The translations under genes and the position numbers were made by a program. The notes under the pieces were generated by a model. It was not told the DNA's origin. It saw nothing but the letters and a program-made list of their open reading frames with translations, and did no database searches. This document shows, piece after piece, positions 9,900-21,237 of a DNA stretch of 24,207 nt (positions within the stretch are counted from its first letter, which is position 1; each line of letters starts with the position of its first letter). Source of the stretch: Sphacelaria rigidula (taxonomy: Eukaryota > Phaeophyceae > Sphacelariales); assembly GCA_964200075.2 (NCBI GenBank), contig CAXNAA020000216.1, forward strand, positions 1-24,207, written 5' to 3'.

Positions 9900-10705
9900 A
9901 TGACGGGAAGTTATGTATCGTAGCTGCTTTCGCTAGTGTTCGAATGAAGGCTCGTCATCTACCTTCATACGCGGAACAATAATTGTCCGAGCTCAACGGT
10001 AGATTGGAACGGTTAGATTGAATCATCACAAGTTGAAGTTGTACCACTACTTGCTATAAACGACATTCAAAAACCAAGATACAGACGGTGCTGTCTGACA
10101 TGCAATATTCCAACACTTGAGCCTCGAGGACCCGTCGGGCTGCCCTTACAGCGTGCTCCTTCCCCGAGGAAAACGACAGCACATAAATCAACCACATACC
10201 GTCTGCCCACAGGCACAGATCTTTACGTTCCTACGAGACCCCCCCCCCCACCCCCTCTTCCTCTTCTCGAAAATAAAATACCACACCACTGCAAAAAATA
10301 GCAGAAGGCAAGACAAACTATACGGCAGCTAGCCAGCCGAACGCCGACGATCGGACGCAAACCATAAGCGCCAAAACAGCCAAACGTCAACGGAATGAAT
10401 TGGAACATAACGAAATACACGAGATATATCACTATCGGTGGCGTGATGTTTCCTCTGACCGCTTTTGGGCCCATAAAATCGCCCGCTCCCCCGTAAAGGC
10501 GTTTTTGTCATAACATGGTACTATCCACCGCACCGCACCCGTTACTTGAAGGATGCACAACATCCTGATAAACCCATCTCTAGCCTTTTCAGGACTTTCA
10601 CCACCGAAAACCGGTTGAATAGCATCGTCATCAGGTGCACGCTGGGTTGTCGTGCGCTCAGACTGCACGAGAAACAGCGCTCATAGCTGCTGACTCCGGG
10701 TGCTC

Positions 10706-13700
10706 CTACACTGCATCACGGCGTTCGGAAACTTTCCACGGTCCGCGAGCAGTATGACTCAGAACCCCTTCCTCTGACACCTTTTCCTCTTGCGCCACAA
10801 ACCGTTCCTGAACACTGAGCCGGAGAACACTGTGAGACGGACCAGGTTCTTCCACAACCCCTTTCTCCTTTCTTGAGGCTAAACCGACGCCAACAACCTC
10901 GATAACAATGGAAAGAAACATCAAACAATGCCCTGCAACAAGTACCCCAGCAAACGCGCGTTGACTATCACTTCTTTCTTGCGAAACATCCACCTTCAAC
11001 AGCAGTAGGTCGAACATATTGAGAAACACGATCACATGTCCCCCACGTGATAGCCACATGTCAGACTCCGATGTGTACGGCGAAAGCACCTCGTACACCA
11101 CCAAGAAAAAGAAGGATATCAGCATGGTTATCGCAATTTGCGCGGCGTCATTTGGGTAGATGAAAACGACGACACCAGTCAGCATAACCCGGCGTCCGCA
11201 CTCGATGACCTCATAGTAGAAACGGCCCGGCCTGTACGGCTTCCATAGGTCGGCAATCGGCTGCGCTTCCGTCTTGTCCGCATTAGGATCCACCAAGATG
11301 TCACGACGGGAATACAAAAGTAAAGCGTACAGTAGCGGAACCCCCATAGGGTACACAGCGATCATGATACCGGCATAGACTTCGAGAGCCTGGTGTTTAG
11401 CATCCGTGCAAAGGATCCGGTAGTCTGCTCGGAGATACTTGTGACCATCGTCGAGAAAGTCACACGCAAATGTCTGGAACACCGTCGCCGAGACCGACGA
11501 GTACACCAGAAATGTCACAAGAAGCAGAGCAGATAAATGCTTGTGGCGAATTCTCTCAACCCCTGCCCCATCACCGCCAGAGGCGGCATTTTTACGAAGC
11601 GCGGCCATGTACGTCAATGCTAGACAGCCAACGACCACGAGCGGTCCCAGCGTGCTGGCTAGTAGCCGGTCGTGGAAGTCTATGTTGATGCCCGGCCAAC
11701 ATCCGGCCGCAACTATGGAGCCAACATCGAGGTTAACCACATCAACCGCGTTGAGAAAGTCCTGGTACACACCTGGGTAAGATATATTGGCAATCGACGC
11801 GAACTGCGCGGGAAGAGTAACAGGCAAATATTTATAGAGCAGTGACGCTGATAGCGCAGCGTGGGTGCCTAATTTGAAGTTTTTAGTCACGTCAAGTATA
11901 CTCGGATGTAAGGCATATGACAACGGCGAAAATATCTATATTCTATATTTTTCCGGCTAAACGAAGAACATCATGGCAGTCACGACCTAGCCTTAACCCT
12001 ACACAGCGAACTCGAGTCTATTTCATGTACAACGTAAACCCTACCCAATGTACAGTGACGTCGCACCTCGTCAATGACTAGGGGTAGGGGTCCAACAGAC
12101 GAGTCTGCATAACCACAAAAAGGCAGGCCGGGGCGTTTCCTGTCGCCTCCATGCTACAATTTCGAGAGAGTATAGATTCTTCAGCCGGGACCCGGCACTG
12201 GGCCGGAAAACCAGGGCTTAGATGGGAACTGAATTGCCACGAGAAGAATTCCGGCGAAATTGCGGCCAAAGAAAGGTACTCGGTGGGCGTGTTATTCGAA
12301 GATTAATGGCGATGCCCTCTTTTGGCGAGGACCGTGCACGATATGATCTCCTTATATTCTGCCGGTGGCTTCAGCATCAATGACCCCGATACGTCGAGCT
12401 GTTCTAAAACATGAATGTAAAGATGCGAAGTAAAGGGGGCTGTGTGCCTGGCAGATGGTCGCTCAAACACGGGATTGCTCTCAAAGTCTTTCGGTACAAC
12501 AACAAATGTCATCACGGTAGCCGCCAACGAAGGTGAATCGCTTGCCTGGGTCACAATTTGCCACACAACGACGACGATTTTGAACGCCTGTAGGGGCAGA
12601 CCGCGAGAAACCCGACGATGGAGGCACCCCACCCCCCTCTCTTCCGGCTCCGTGGAGAGTAAATGCGCTAGAATTACTGCGATCGCGCAGACAGTAACCA
12701 CCGCGACGACCGCCGCTATGGCCACAAGTCCGTTTTGTCTTGAATTGGAGCACCGCGTGCAGGTGTGAGCCAGAGATGGCGAATATCCAACTTCGCATAC
12801 AGCACAATCTAGAACGACATGCAGAGAAACGTCGAAGGAAGGCAGTGCTGGTTGATTTGGGAAGTAACAAATGTGAAGCATATGCTTTTCTACCACTGAT
12901 CGGCAGCATTTATACTTCAGGCTAGCTATGACTCACATGCCCCTCGGTACCCATCGTCACAGTAACTGTTTCCCCCCGTTCGTCCTCCAATACAAGCATC
13001 CGGGTTGTAGCAAGAAAGGATGTTGTAACTTGTGTTCGTTGCGCGCCAGTAGCCTTTAGCGACGCTCAGCGTTTCCAGCGAGGTACCCTCTTCCTCGGCA
13101 TCGGTGTGCTCTAGTGTAACGGAGCATGTTGGTTGAATCTTGACGTTTTTAACGGTGCAACTATCGCACTCGTCGAATGCAGGGCAGCCGTGACAGACCG
13201 TGTCATAGCGCGCAGTGTCAACGTCCTCGTGAAACCAAACGGGTGCGTCGGCAGGAGGGCGGAAGGGGCGGGGGGGAGAGGACTGCCATTTTTTCGAAGT
13301 AGACACGGGCCCGTGTGCTGGGCTGACTTCTGCGACCGAGCATGCGAACGATATGTGAAGTACGTTTGACCTGGGACATTCGTTGGCGGCAACGAGAGAC
13401 CGCGGGGCCGTTATATTATTCAATCCGAGTTTAGGGTGCACCAGCGCATTGGTTTCGCGGTGTTGGCAGTGAAATAACGTTTGCGCAAGGTACATGGCGC
13501 AAAACAATTGTGGCTCTACGAGGGACGGAAATGCGTAGGGCGTGACACGCCTCCACACCTGAGGGATGTCTTCAACGAATTCTCCCGTTTCACAATAGAA
13601 GGTGTTATGGGCGAACGTCGAATCGCTGATGTTTGCGAATCCGACAGCAGCGATGGCAAGGCCACGACTCGAGGCGGAGTTTGCGATGAACGAAGTATTG

Positions 13701-15469
13701 AGGATGGTTGTCGTACCGCCGAGGCGCAGAGCTCCGCCTACATCTGGCAGAGCAGGATTGGACACCGAGCACGGTCGAAGTACTCGTGGATAGTTGGTTG
13801 AGCGGGTATTTGAAATGCACTTCGTACACGGAAGAGGCAGCGATCAACGAATGACAAGCGCGCGTTCTCAGTACATTTGTGCCGTACCTGCCAAGTTGTT
13901 CTCGAAGTACGACGAAATGAATTCTTCATGCCCGAAAGTAGTTTCCACGCCCCCTCCGGTCTCTGTCGCATAATTTCTAAAAAAACGGCATTTCAAAAAC
14001 TTTGCGGGCGAGGGGGTTACTTCGTCCCCATTTCCCGTGCCATATGTTGCAACCGCGCCACCAACACGTGCCGAGTTGAACTGAAACGTAACCATCTCGA
14101 AAGTCTGGCCACTCGGATTCGCAGATGAAAACACGGCTCCTCCGTTCCTAAACGCTGTGTTGCTGGTGAAAATAGTCTCGCCAGAGATGGAGACGAACGA
14201 AGTCTGTGATAAAGATCCGTACAGACCTAATGCACCGCCGTCGCCTGTAGCAGCCGTGTTGTTCCGAAACGTAGTGAGGCCATCGCACACGATGCGGTGA
14301 TCGAGAGTAGCGTACAGCGCACCTCCATCGCCGTGAGCAAGGTTGTCGGCATATGTGGTGTTCCCCTTGCTCCATGACACGTCCGAACCCCAGACCCACA
14401 TCGCACCTCCTCTGTCGGCGACGTTTCTTTCGAATGTCGTCACGCCGGTCCAGGAAGCTTTTGAAGAAGTATGGACGACCAGACCGCCTCCTGTCCAGGC
14501 GGCGGTGTTTTGCTCGAACGTTGTCGTACCACCCCAAGTCCCGGTGGAACTACCGTGGATATTAAGCCCTGCTCCGTCTCGGGCAGAATTTTGGATGATC
14601 GTGGTGTTACCATTCCAAGAGATGTTGGACGAGTCGGATACATAAACCGCGCCACCCCAATAAATCGCCTCGTTGCTAAAAAATGTGGTACTTCCATTCC
14701 ACGACGCTGTGGATGACTCATCTATCCTGATCGCGCCTCCATAGTCTGCTGCGTTTTTACTAAACTTCGTACTTTCAGAATTCCAAGAAGCTGTAGACCT
14801 GCGTGCTAATATCGCCCCTCCGTGAGGAGCGTTGTTCCTCGCGAATGTTGCGTCACCCTTCCATGAAATGCTCGAGCCACCATCTACAAACACGGCACCC
14901 CCCGCACTGTTTGCAGTGTTGTCTGTGAAGACTACTGCATCATTCTCCAACAACACTTCCGAAGACGCGTTAATCATGATCGCACCTCCGTACCGAGTAG
15001 CGACATTCCCCGTTACAATTATGTCGCCGCGTAGCAAAACTCTTGAACCACCTTCTACGTTGATAGCCCCGCCGTCGGAAGATGAGTTGCCGTTGGCAAG
15101 GGTCATGTTCGCAAGGTGCAAGGACGAATTACCGCTGAGGGAAATCAACTGGGTTGTGTGATCCCCGTCCATGATGCCCCCGGTTGGTCCGGCTCCCGTG
15201 ATGCTGAGCGATGTGCCGCCAGAAACATCAATGGGTTGGGCAATAACCACGTCCCCGACCCAATCCACGGCAAATTCACCGTTCAAGCATCGAAGAGAGC
15301 TCGCGAGATCAGCGGCATTTGCGGTGCTGGCTACAGTCAAGCGGTTTGTGCCAGTACCGCAAGGCTGCAGCGTCTGGGATCCAGTGAAGGCTAGTAGAAG
15401 AAGGCCAGCTTGCAGTCGGCACATAGCTCGGAAGAGTCCTATACGCGAGAACCTGGAAAGGGTGCCCAT
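10706..15469 (-). CDS. Beta-helix (Pmp-like repeat) multi-pass membrane protein, 5 exons, 1138 residues
   Basis: Exons inferred on the reverse strand are 15469-13888, 13743-13559, 13225-12937, 12808-12546 and 11803-10706 (3417 nt). All phases match. The ATG is preceded directly by an in-frame TAA. Residues 1-33 look like a signal peptide (hydrophobic AGLLLLAF). Residues about 60-580 form a right-handed beta-helix of about 15 turns marked GGAI/GGAV; the middle turns follow a ~28-residue pattern (GGA..., SS, SWNG, TTF, N.A). Residues about 590-710 are cysteine-rich, with GYWRATNTSYNILSCYNPDA and, across a splice, GYRGAYCAVCEVGY. A membrane segment at about 713-735 is followed by a cluster of about seven more (822-842, 863-882, 915-937, 976-990, 993-1013, 1028-1042, 1056-1081) and an acidic cytosolic tail. 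The likely layout is an extracellular adhesive or sensing helix on a TRP/PKD2-like multi-pass domain. The channel comparison is only by layout. The chlamydial-type repeat is a fold similarity, not proof of transfer. Confidence 0.9.
11804..12545 (-). other. GC-AG intron of the beta-helix membrane protein gene
   Basis: The exon end ...ATTGTGACCCAG is followed by GCAAGC, which matches the usual GC-donor context (CAG|GCAAG). The intron ends cccgcgcag before TTCGCGTCG. The junction reads WQIVTQ-FASIANISYPGVYQ without a gap. A GT donor 30 bases downstream (ggctacc|gtgatg) is also phase 0 and would add ten residues. Confidence 0.65.
13226..13558 (-). other. Stop-free 333-bp intron (possible exitron) of the beta-helix gene
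   Basis: The donor is CCTCAG|gtgtgg. A long pyrimidine tract precedes the acceptor tttcacgag|GAC. The segment is 111 codons long with no stop, so its retention would keep the frame. It is called an intron because its peptide lacks the repeat or cysteine pattern seen on either side, and because removal joins FYCETGEFVED to the cysteine-rich domain. Confidence 0.55.
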
Positions 15470-17051
15470 TTACGAGATGAGCAACGTGGGGGGACACTTG
15501 TTTCGTTACACAAGCTATTGGCAACCTCGTAAGTTGTTGTCCACTGGTGTGGGATTATCGTGGATTGTACGCGTTAGGATGACGCGACGCACTCCGAGTT
15601 CTCATAGTTGGGGTATTTTCGTCAGAACACCTCAACACTCATCAGCTGCTATACGTTTCCGAGACAGTACACGAATTCATGGCTGCACAGTGGATATATC
15701 GCTATCCACAGTCTCGAAGCGACTGTTATCGGAGGTCGGCCAGCGCTCAGAAATGGTCATATTTTGTGCACGAAATACATGTATCCTAGATTAAGTGATT
15801 CGGCAATACGATCAAGCAGATCATTTTTTGACTACGAGGTGACGGATGACGTCTCCATCCCCACACACGTCGCACAGGCAACAATCAAATGTGATATGTT
15901 GATCATAAGGCCTTAGAACTGTGCCGAGTTAACCGCGTGTTTATTATTGAGACGTGTAGAGTATACCACCTCCAGTGCACGGGCAGGTCCATGATATGCT
16001 GTCTATTGGTGCAGCGACTTGGATACGAGTTACATGAGATTGGGCCATTGCCTACTCTGCAGCATAACTTCGAGTACTTAACATTTGATATATGTAGAGA
16101 GGGGTGTTGCTGGTCACTTCCTTCAACGAAGACTGTGTGTAGACAACACCTGTCTTGAAGTCTCCAAGCACTAGTGAGGGTGAAAGTCAGGAGCGATCTC
16201 GTGGCCTTATTCTGAGTCCAGAAGGGTCTTTAATATATCAACGTATTCCAGGAACCCGCTGGTTTCTGGGTAAGGTTTGTTCTAGCTGCGGAGATTCTCT
16301 GTCCAGTTGTACCGTGTGTACGGTGTGTACACGGTGAGGACGCTCGCTGAAGAACAGACAGGCGGCCATGTTGGCTGAAAATGTCTTGCGCCGGACCACA
16401 GCTGAAGTGTGCGATGCAGACCCCTAACGAGTAACTGTTGTGTCATTTGGCATAGTTGTCGGCGACTCGTGAAACAGTAACAATGATGGGAAGGTGCGAA
16501 GAACACATGCTATTGTGGAGAGACTGGGAAATGGGGACGTGCGCATAGGTGACACACGAAATACCTGTCATCCAGTCCACCGGAGGACAAAAAACAAAAG
16601 ACAAGCGGTACGACACGACGGTGTGTATATCGAAGTGGAGCTTATGAAGTTCAGATTTTGTGTCGTATCTCTCAAAATTAAGCCGTTTTCCTCGGATCAG
16701 CCCTCCAGATAACAACGTTTACGTCAGCAAGTAGCGCTCGAGATAGAACATGACAATACCACATTGCCGTACATTTTCCCCCGTAAGACTGTGTATGTGT
16801 TGTCATCCCATGTGTTCTAGACGCCAGTCTAGACCTTTCGGTATATGTGGGCGCATCAGTCAGGGTCGCACAGGGGGAAGGCCAACACCGGAGCTTTTCC
16901 ATTTTTCTTTTGTTTTAAGTACTCCATCTCCCTTCTGCGGCGCTTGCCTTGTTTTTTATCGCGAGAGAGGTTCAGCAATCCCTTTCCCTCGTCGACCATG
17001 TCGAACTTTTTGTGTACCCCACGACAGGGTCGCTCGCCACTGTTGGGCATG
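15470..17051. other. Upstream region of the beta-helix gene; no gene recognised
   Basis: It should contain the promoter of the reverse-strand gene, but I see no clear TATA box or initiator. The open frames are short and without family motifs. A small palindrome, ACCGTGTGTACGGTGTGTACACGGT, near 16311-16335 is the only local structure noted. Confidence 0.5.
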
Positions 17052-17152
17052 GTGTGAGAAAAAATCCCAGATCATGTGACTGCACCGAGATTCGAACCCA
17101 CGACCCAGCCGTCAGAAGGTTTCGAGGTTACCAACTGAGCCACCGGGGCGAC
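17052..17152 (-). repeat. tRNA-derived SINE-like element
   Basis: Read on the reverse strand it starts GCCCCGGTGGCTCAGTTGGT (tRNA A-box-like) and carries GTGGGTTCGAATCTCGG (B-box-like) 32 bases after the A box. It then runs into TGGGATTTTTTCTC. The acceptor and T stems do not pair well, so it is not a functional tRNA. It shares its start and T-rich tail with 23293-23380. Confidence 0.7.
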
Positions 17153-17159
17153 CGGCTTC

Positions 17160-19023
17160 AAGATTGTAACGGTGAAATCAATCTGTGGCTGTGGTATTTA
17201 AAAAAAGCAAGGAACACTGCAGTCAGCACACCGTGCCATATTTGCCGCGAAATCGAATCGGACCAAAGGCAGCATCCAAGTTAAAGGCCGGTTCGGGGGT
17301 GGAGCGTAATGTGGACGTTTTGCAAGTTAATGTGGCTAGAGGGGGTAAGAACGCTGAAGATGCAGACAAGGTTATCGCTCCAGCCACAAGCTGAAGGCTT
17401 AGGTGATCAATAACCATTTGGCTCCACCCACACTCGATAAAATATTTAATGTAAAGCTGATAACAGAAGAGAGGAGGTGGTGAGTGCATTAAAAGGTCTG
17501 AGTGTGCATACAGTCGAAGAAAGGTCTCGACTCGGAGAGGGGGTGGTATTCATGTTTACCAAAAACGTGAAATCCAGGAACACTTGCAACATTACGAGCT
17601 GGGCCAGGCTAGAAACAACTTTGAGCTTGAAAAGTGGATTCCCCATCTGAGGTCTGAGTTGTGGGTTGTATCGCATAATAAAAGGAATACATGCGGCAAA
17701 CCGAGAGTGTTTGTTCACGAGCTGAGGGCAAGAAACGATATATGTTGTTCACAAAAGCGCCGTCAACTCATGAAGAAACAAAAACCAATATGCCGCGTGC
17801 TTTCTTTGTTCTTTCGCTGGTATAACCATAACAAGTTCCAAAGCACAACTTAGGTGCGAGATTCAGTGAGTGTAGAACATTATTATAAACTTAGTATGGA
17901 CTCATCAAAGCGCCACATCTCTCGACGAATAATCGAGGTGGAGGTGAGGATATTGATCGTTTTCCCGTGCCTCAGGAAATGTCCACGTCAAAAATCAGCG
18001 TCAACTACTGATTTGATTTCGACGAGGGTTCAGACAGACTGTAGTATCGAGATATCTTCGTACCTCGGGGGTTCACTCGACATGGCATTTGAACATCGAG
18101 AAAGGATTTGACCGGGCGGTCGAGTACATGGACCTCTGCTCCTTGATTTGGCTATGAACAAGGTGTGTGGATCACGGCCCAAGTCGTGTTAGTCGACGAG
18201 ATATGACTTTGACAGCTGAAGAACGATTCTAGGCTAACCCAGCTCGTAGACACAACAAGGCTGCGCCGTGCCAGTTCAGAAATGGACCTTCAGACGACCG
18301 GAGAGCGGCAGCCTGGTGAGAAATCCCGCTTTGATCCACAGCTAATTGCGCAGTACTCGACTAGAACTCATCATTACAACCAACGCGTGGAGCTGTGGAT
18401 CCGGCAAGGGACAAATCCTGCCTACTTTGAGCAATGTCGAATCCGGCATAAACATTGCAGCTGGTCAAGAATGGTTTTGAGAAAATTCGTCCCCTGGACG
18501 ATCGCGCCGGAGCGGGACCCACGGACAACATTGCAGGCATCATGCATGGCGCTTATCACAAGACTGGTGTAGACGGAAATGTTGGAGACAGTGTCGTGGT
18601 GGCTACTGTTTCCGCTCACAGGTGTCTCGATTATCATGTACCGACTATTGGGCGTCCGTATCGGTAGACAAGCAGGCCGGGTTGAAGAAACTGAAAGCTC
18701 TATAGTCCGCTCGGTACGGTGGGTCGACAGTGGCAGCTGTAAACGATCTGAACAAGTACGACTATCGCGACTGAGTCCACACCTGATCTTCGACGTAGTG
18801 CTTCAGCTGGATGAATTCTACCGTGGTGCATTTCCGCTTCTTGCGACAAACGTGTGCACTCACATTCTTCGTTTCCTCCGAGGTAGCGAAGGTCTCTGGC
18901 TGCTGATTTTCACGCTAGGCCGCTGCTGTGATGTGACGGACCGGGCTACGTGGGAGAGTAGTAAAACAAGGTGTGTATTCGGAAGGGGAGGCGATACCAG
19001 AACGGAGGGCGCGGGGGGGGGGT
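17160..19023. other. No recognised gene
   Basis: Open frames occur here, such as 18282-18572 (+) and 18579-19130 (+), but they overlap one another in different frames, show no family motif, and the second runs into the 68-bp repeat. I see no convincing splice-bounded coding exon. Confidence 0.5.
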
Positions 19024-19091
19024 TACTCATGATGTTGTATGCCGTGGTCCTTCGAGCATTGACCTCGCATCCCTACAAAGCCGGGACGGAG
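19024..19091 (+). repeat. 68-bp dispersed repeat, copy 2
   Basis: This is the gapless partner of 7309-7376 (11 mismatches). It is preceded by a G-rich run (about 19009-19022). Confidence 0.8.
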
Positions 19092-19252
19092 TCGACTCAC
19101 GAACCCGTTCGCGGGGTAAGTATCGGGTAAGATTTTCTCCTTCCTTCAAGGAAAAAAGAAGTCAATAAATCATCTTCGAAAATTAGGTTTACTGAAAACT
19201 GAGTTTCAACTCCGAACCAGTGCTTTCGCTGACCTGAAGTCATGGCAAATGA

Positions 19253-19490
19253 CGTCCGTATGGACGGCCTCATACCCCCCGACACCCCTGAAACTATTAT
19301 GGGGGTTTTCCCTCTCTCCTTTCCTCAAAGGGTATGAGCGAAATCACCATTTTCGGGCTGAAGTCGTCCCCTTTTCACCCCGGAATCAAGGCCAAAAGAT
19401 ACCTTCGCTCATACACTTTGGGGGGAACGGAAGACGGGAAGCCCCCAAACTATTTTCAGGAACGTCGAGGGGCGTGAGGTTGTCCATGTC
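19253..19490. mobile_element. Foldback element with long imperfect inverted arms
   Basis: The left arm (about 19253-19342) pairs with the right arm (about 19404-19490). The innermost 11 bases are perfect (GTATGAGCGAA at 19332-19342 against TTCGCTCATAC at 19404-19414). Outward matches include CCTGAAACTATT against CCTGAAAATAGTT. The weaker outer pairing may extend to about 19230 and 19530. It has a 61-base spacer and no coding capacity. Confidence 0.65.
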
Positions 19491-19966
19491 AAAGTCATTT
19501 GGGTCGCCCGTATGAAGGTCATTTGTCATGTCTAGGATTTCGGAAAGTATTGTTATGGTTTTGAAACTCATGTTTAATGTTCGATATTATTTCGAAGACT
19601 ATATGTTGTTCGTTGCTCACTTCATTCACTGGATACGTCATAAGCCTGACTATGTCCTAGAACTACTGGTGAAAATCTGATACCCGCCCTGTGTACATTT
19701 TCCACCACCTGCGTAACCCGAGGACGTTGAGTAGGTGCGGATAATGTGTAGCGGCGCCACTGTGTAAGGCGGCTCTATGTGCCCCCCCTTTCTCTGTGGC
19801 AAGAGCGGTGTCGTGGGCGGACGGGCTTTGTGGCGAGTTCCACCTCTGCCCTTTCGGTGATATTTTCGTGCATGACTCATGGAACTATCACCTATACGGT
19901 GACAGTTTGGTTATCTGGAATAACAAAAGTACAAATGGAACTATAACTTTCTTTGCAATTCTCCAC

Positions 19967-20188
19967 AAAGGGATCACGGGAACGGTGACATTTTGTGAAT
20001 CCTCCGCAAAAGTGTCATCGTTTCGATGGCTTTTGGTGAACTGTTTACAGAATGATTACCGCAACGGTAGTTTTCTATATCTCGATTCACAAAAGGCGAC
20101 GGTGACAGTTTTGTAAAGCCACAGTCTCCGCGATACTTCTGCGAACCTAGAGGAGATTCACAATATGTCATCGTTCCCGTTACCCTTT
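19967..20188. mobile_element. MITE-like element with ~38-bp terminal inverted repeats
   Basis: The left end 19967-20004 (CACGGGAACGGTGACATTTT in its centre) pairs with the right end 20151-20188 read in reverse (AACGGGAACGATGACATATT). GGTGACA-TTT sequences also recur inside (near 20100) and just outside (near 19900), and GATTCACAAAAG lies inverted within. There is no transposase. A target-site duplication was not identified. Confidence 0.6.
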
Positions 20189-20757
20189 TTTTCATCCAGA
20201 TTCTTTCTCGTAGCTCCTACAGAGGTAGGAAACACCACACAGTCTGTGGGCGTCGACGACACCGCCCTCATTACCCAACGTACCCAGGTTACCCATGCAG
20301 TGACCGATGCGCATACGACGGGTATCAGGTTGGCAACACCAGTTCCAGGACATGGCCAGATTTATGACGTTTGTGAAGCACAACGCGAATCAGGTGAGTA
20401 ACGTAGCATTTGTGAGGTCCCGTCTTGACGAGAGAAAAAAACAAGAATGCACGGTAAGAATGAGAACGAGAATGATTCTGGCGGCTTCCATGTTGTTCTC
20501 TTATTTTGGTCCTCCCGGTTGGTTGAGGGTGGACGGCTCATTCCAATCAGCCCCAAAATCACTTTCACGCTGTTTTCATCAGCTTTTTCTTTGATCGAAA
20601 AAGTGCCGTGACAAAGCGTTTCTTGTACCTGGTGCATCCACGTCATTCATGTTCTCAGATGACTTCAAGTCGTGTCTACAGTTATTCGGGAGCGACCGAC
20701 AGACAGAGTGAACAACAGAAAATCTTCGCCTTCTCAATTGAAAAAAGCCGCAAAAAA

Positions 20758-20815
20758 GAACGAAGGGGCATCTGACTCCTATCTTGCAGACCACTACGTC
20801 AGATGCCCCTCGTTC
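20758..20815. repeat. Strong hairpin, 18-19-bp arms
   Basis: GAACGAAGGGGCATCTGAC (20758-20776) pairs with GTCAGATGCCCCTCGTTC (20798-20815) across a 21-base loop, with a single bulged base. Confidence 0.85.
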
Positions 20816-20854
20816 ACGAGATCACGCAAATAGGAAGACTCCCATCTGATAATT

Positions 20855-20900
20855 CGTGATTTCAACCATCTTTTTCGTGTTGACGATCGTTGAAATCACG
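20855..20900. repeat. Perfect 12-bp hairpin
   Basis: CGTGATTTCAAC (20855-20866) pairs with GTTGAAATCACG (20889-20900) with a 22-base loop. It lies 40 bases after the previous hairpin. Confidence 0.85.
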
Positions 20901-21237
20901 ACCCACCAAATCGGAAATCTTGTTTTCCATCGCACGTTTTTATCGAAAAGACGTAAAAAAAATCGTGAAGCGGTACTTGTTCACTTGTATTCGATACAGA
21001 AAGCGCAGTGCAGTCTGTACTGTCTGCACAGTGTGTCTTTAGTTTGCAGTAGGATGCGAAGAAGGAGGGCAACGTGCAGCACAGAAAACACATGACTGTA
21101 TGTACTCTCTATATACAGGAGGATGTGAGACGATTTGAAGAGCGCGAGGTTTCGTACTGCCTATACTATCCATGAGAGTGTACGCAAGTCCGTCGCCCAC
21201 CTTATCACGCAATTCCGTCGCCGACCCCTGCAAATAA

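Larger units (their letters stand above)
6814..10705. other. Convergent intergenic region without a recognised gene
   Basis: This lies between the last dynein exon and the 3' end of the reverse-strand beta-helix gene. Short open frames exist on both strands but none shows a family motif. In particular, no RHW-containing dynein exon was found. It contains a repeat shared with 19 kb (7309-7376), short direct repeats (7376-7871), a palindromic TAAACTGG cluster (8341-8432), a diverged 44-bp tandem array (8578-8757), an inverted-repeat element (9702-9899) and an 11-C run (10239-10249). A weak exon-like stretch at 9039-9153 (+) has a good donor (aaaag|gtaagc) but no known relative. Confidence 0.6.

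Noticed and set aside
12187-12260. TRHWAG reading on the forward strand, considered as the missing RHW dynein exon
   Set aside because: The residues around it do not fit dynein, no acceptor gives the required phase, and it lies in an intron of the opposite-strand gene.
15171-15794. 207-codon forward frame
   Set aside because: It overlaps the start of the well-supported reverse-strand beta-helix exon and has no family motif of its own.
17080-17152. Functional tRNA gene on the reverse strand
   Set aside because: The internal promoter-like boxes are good, but the acceptor and T stems do not pair and a related copy has the same T-rich tail. A SINE-like element fits better.
18579-19130. 183-codon forward frame
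   Set aside because: It has no motif, overlaps other frames, and runs through a G-rich tract and the 68-bp dispersed repeat.
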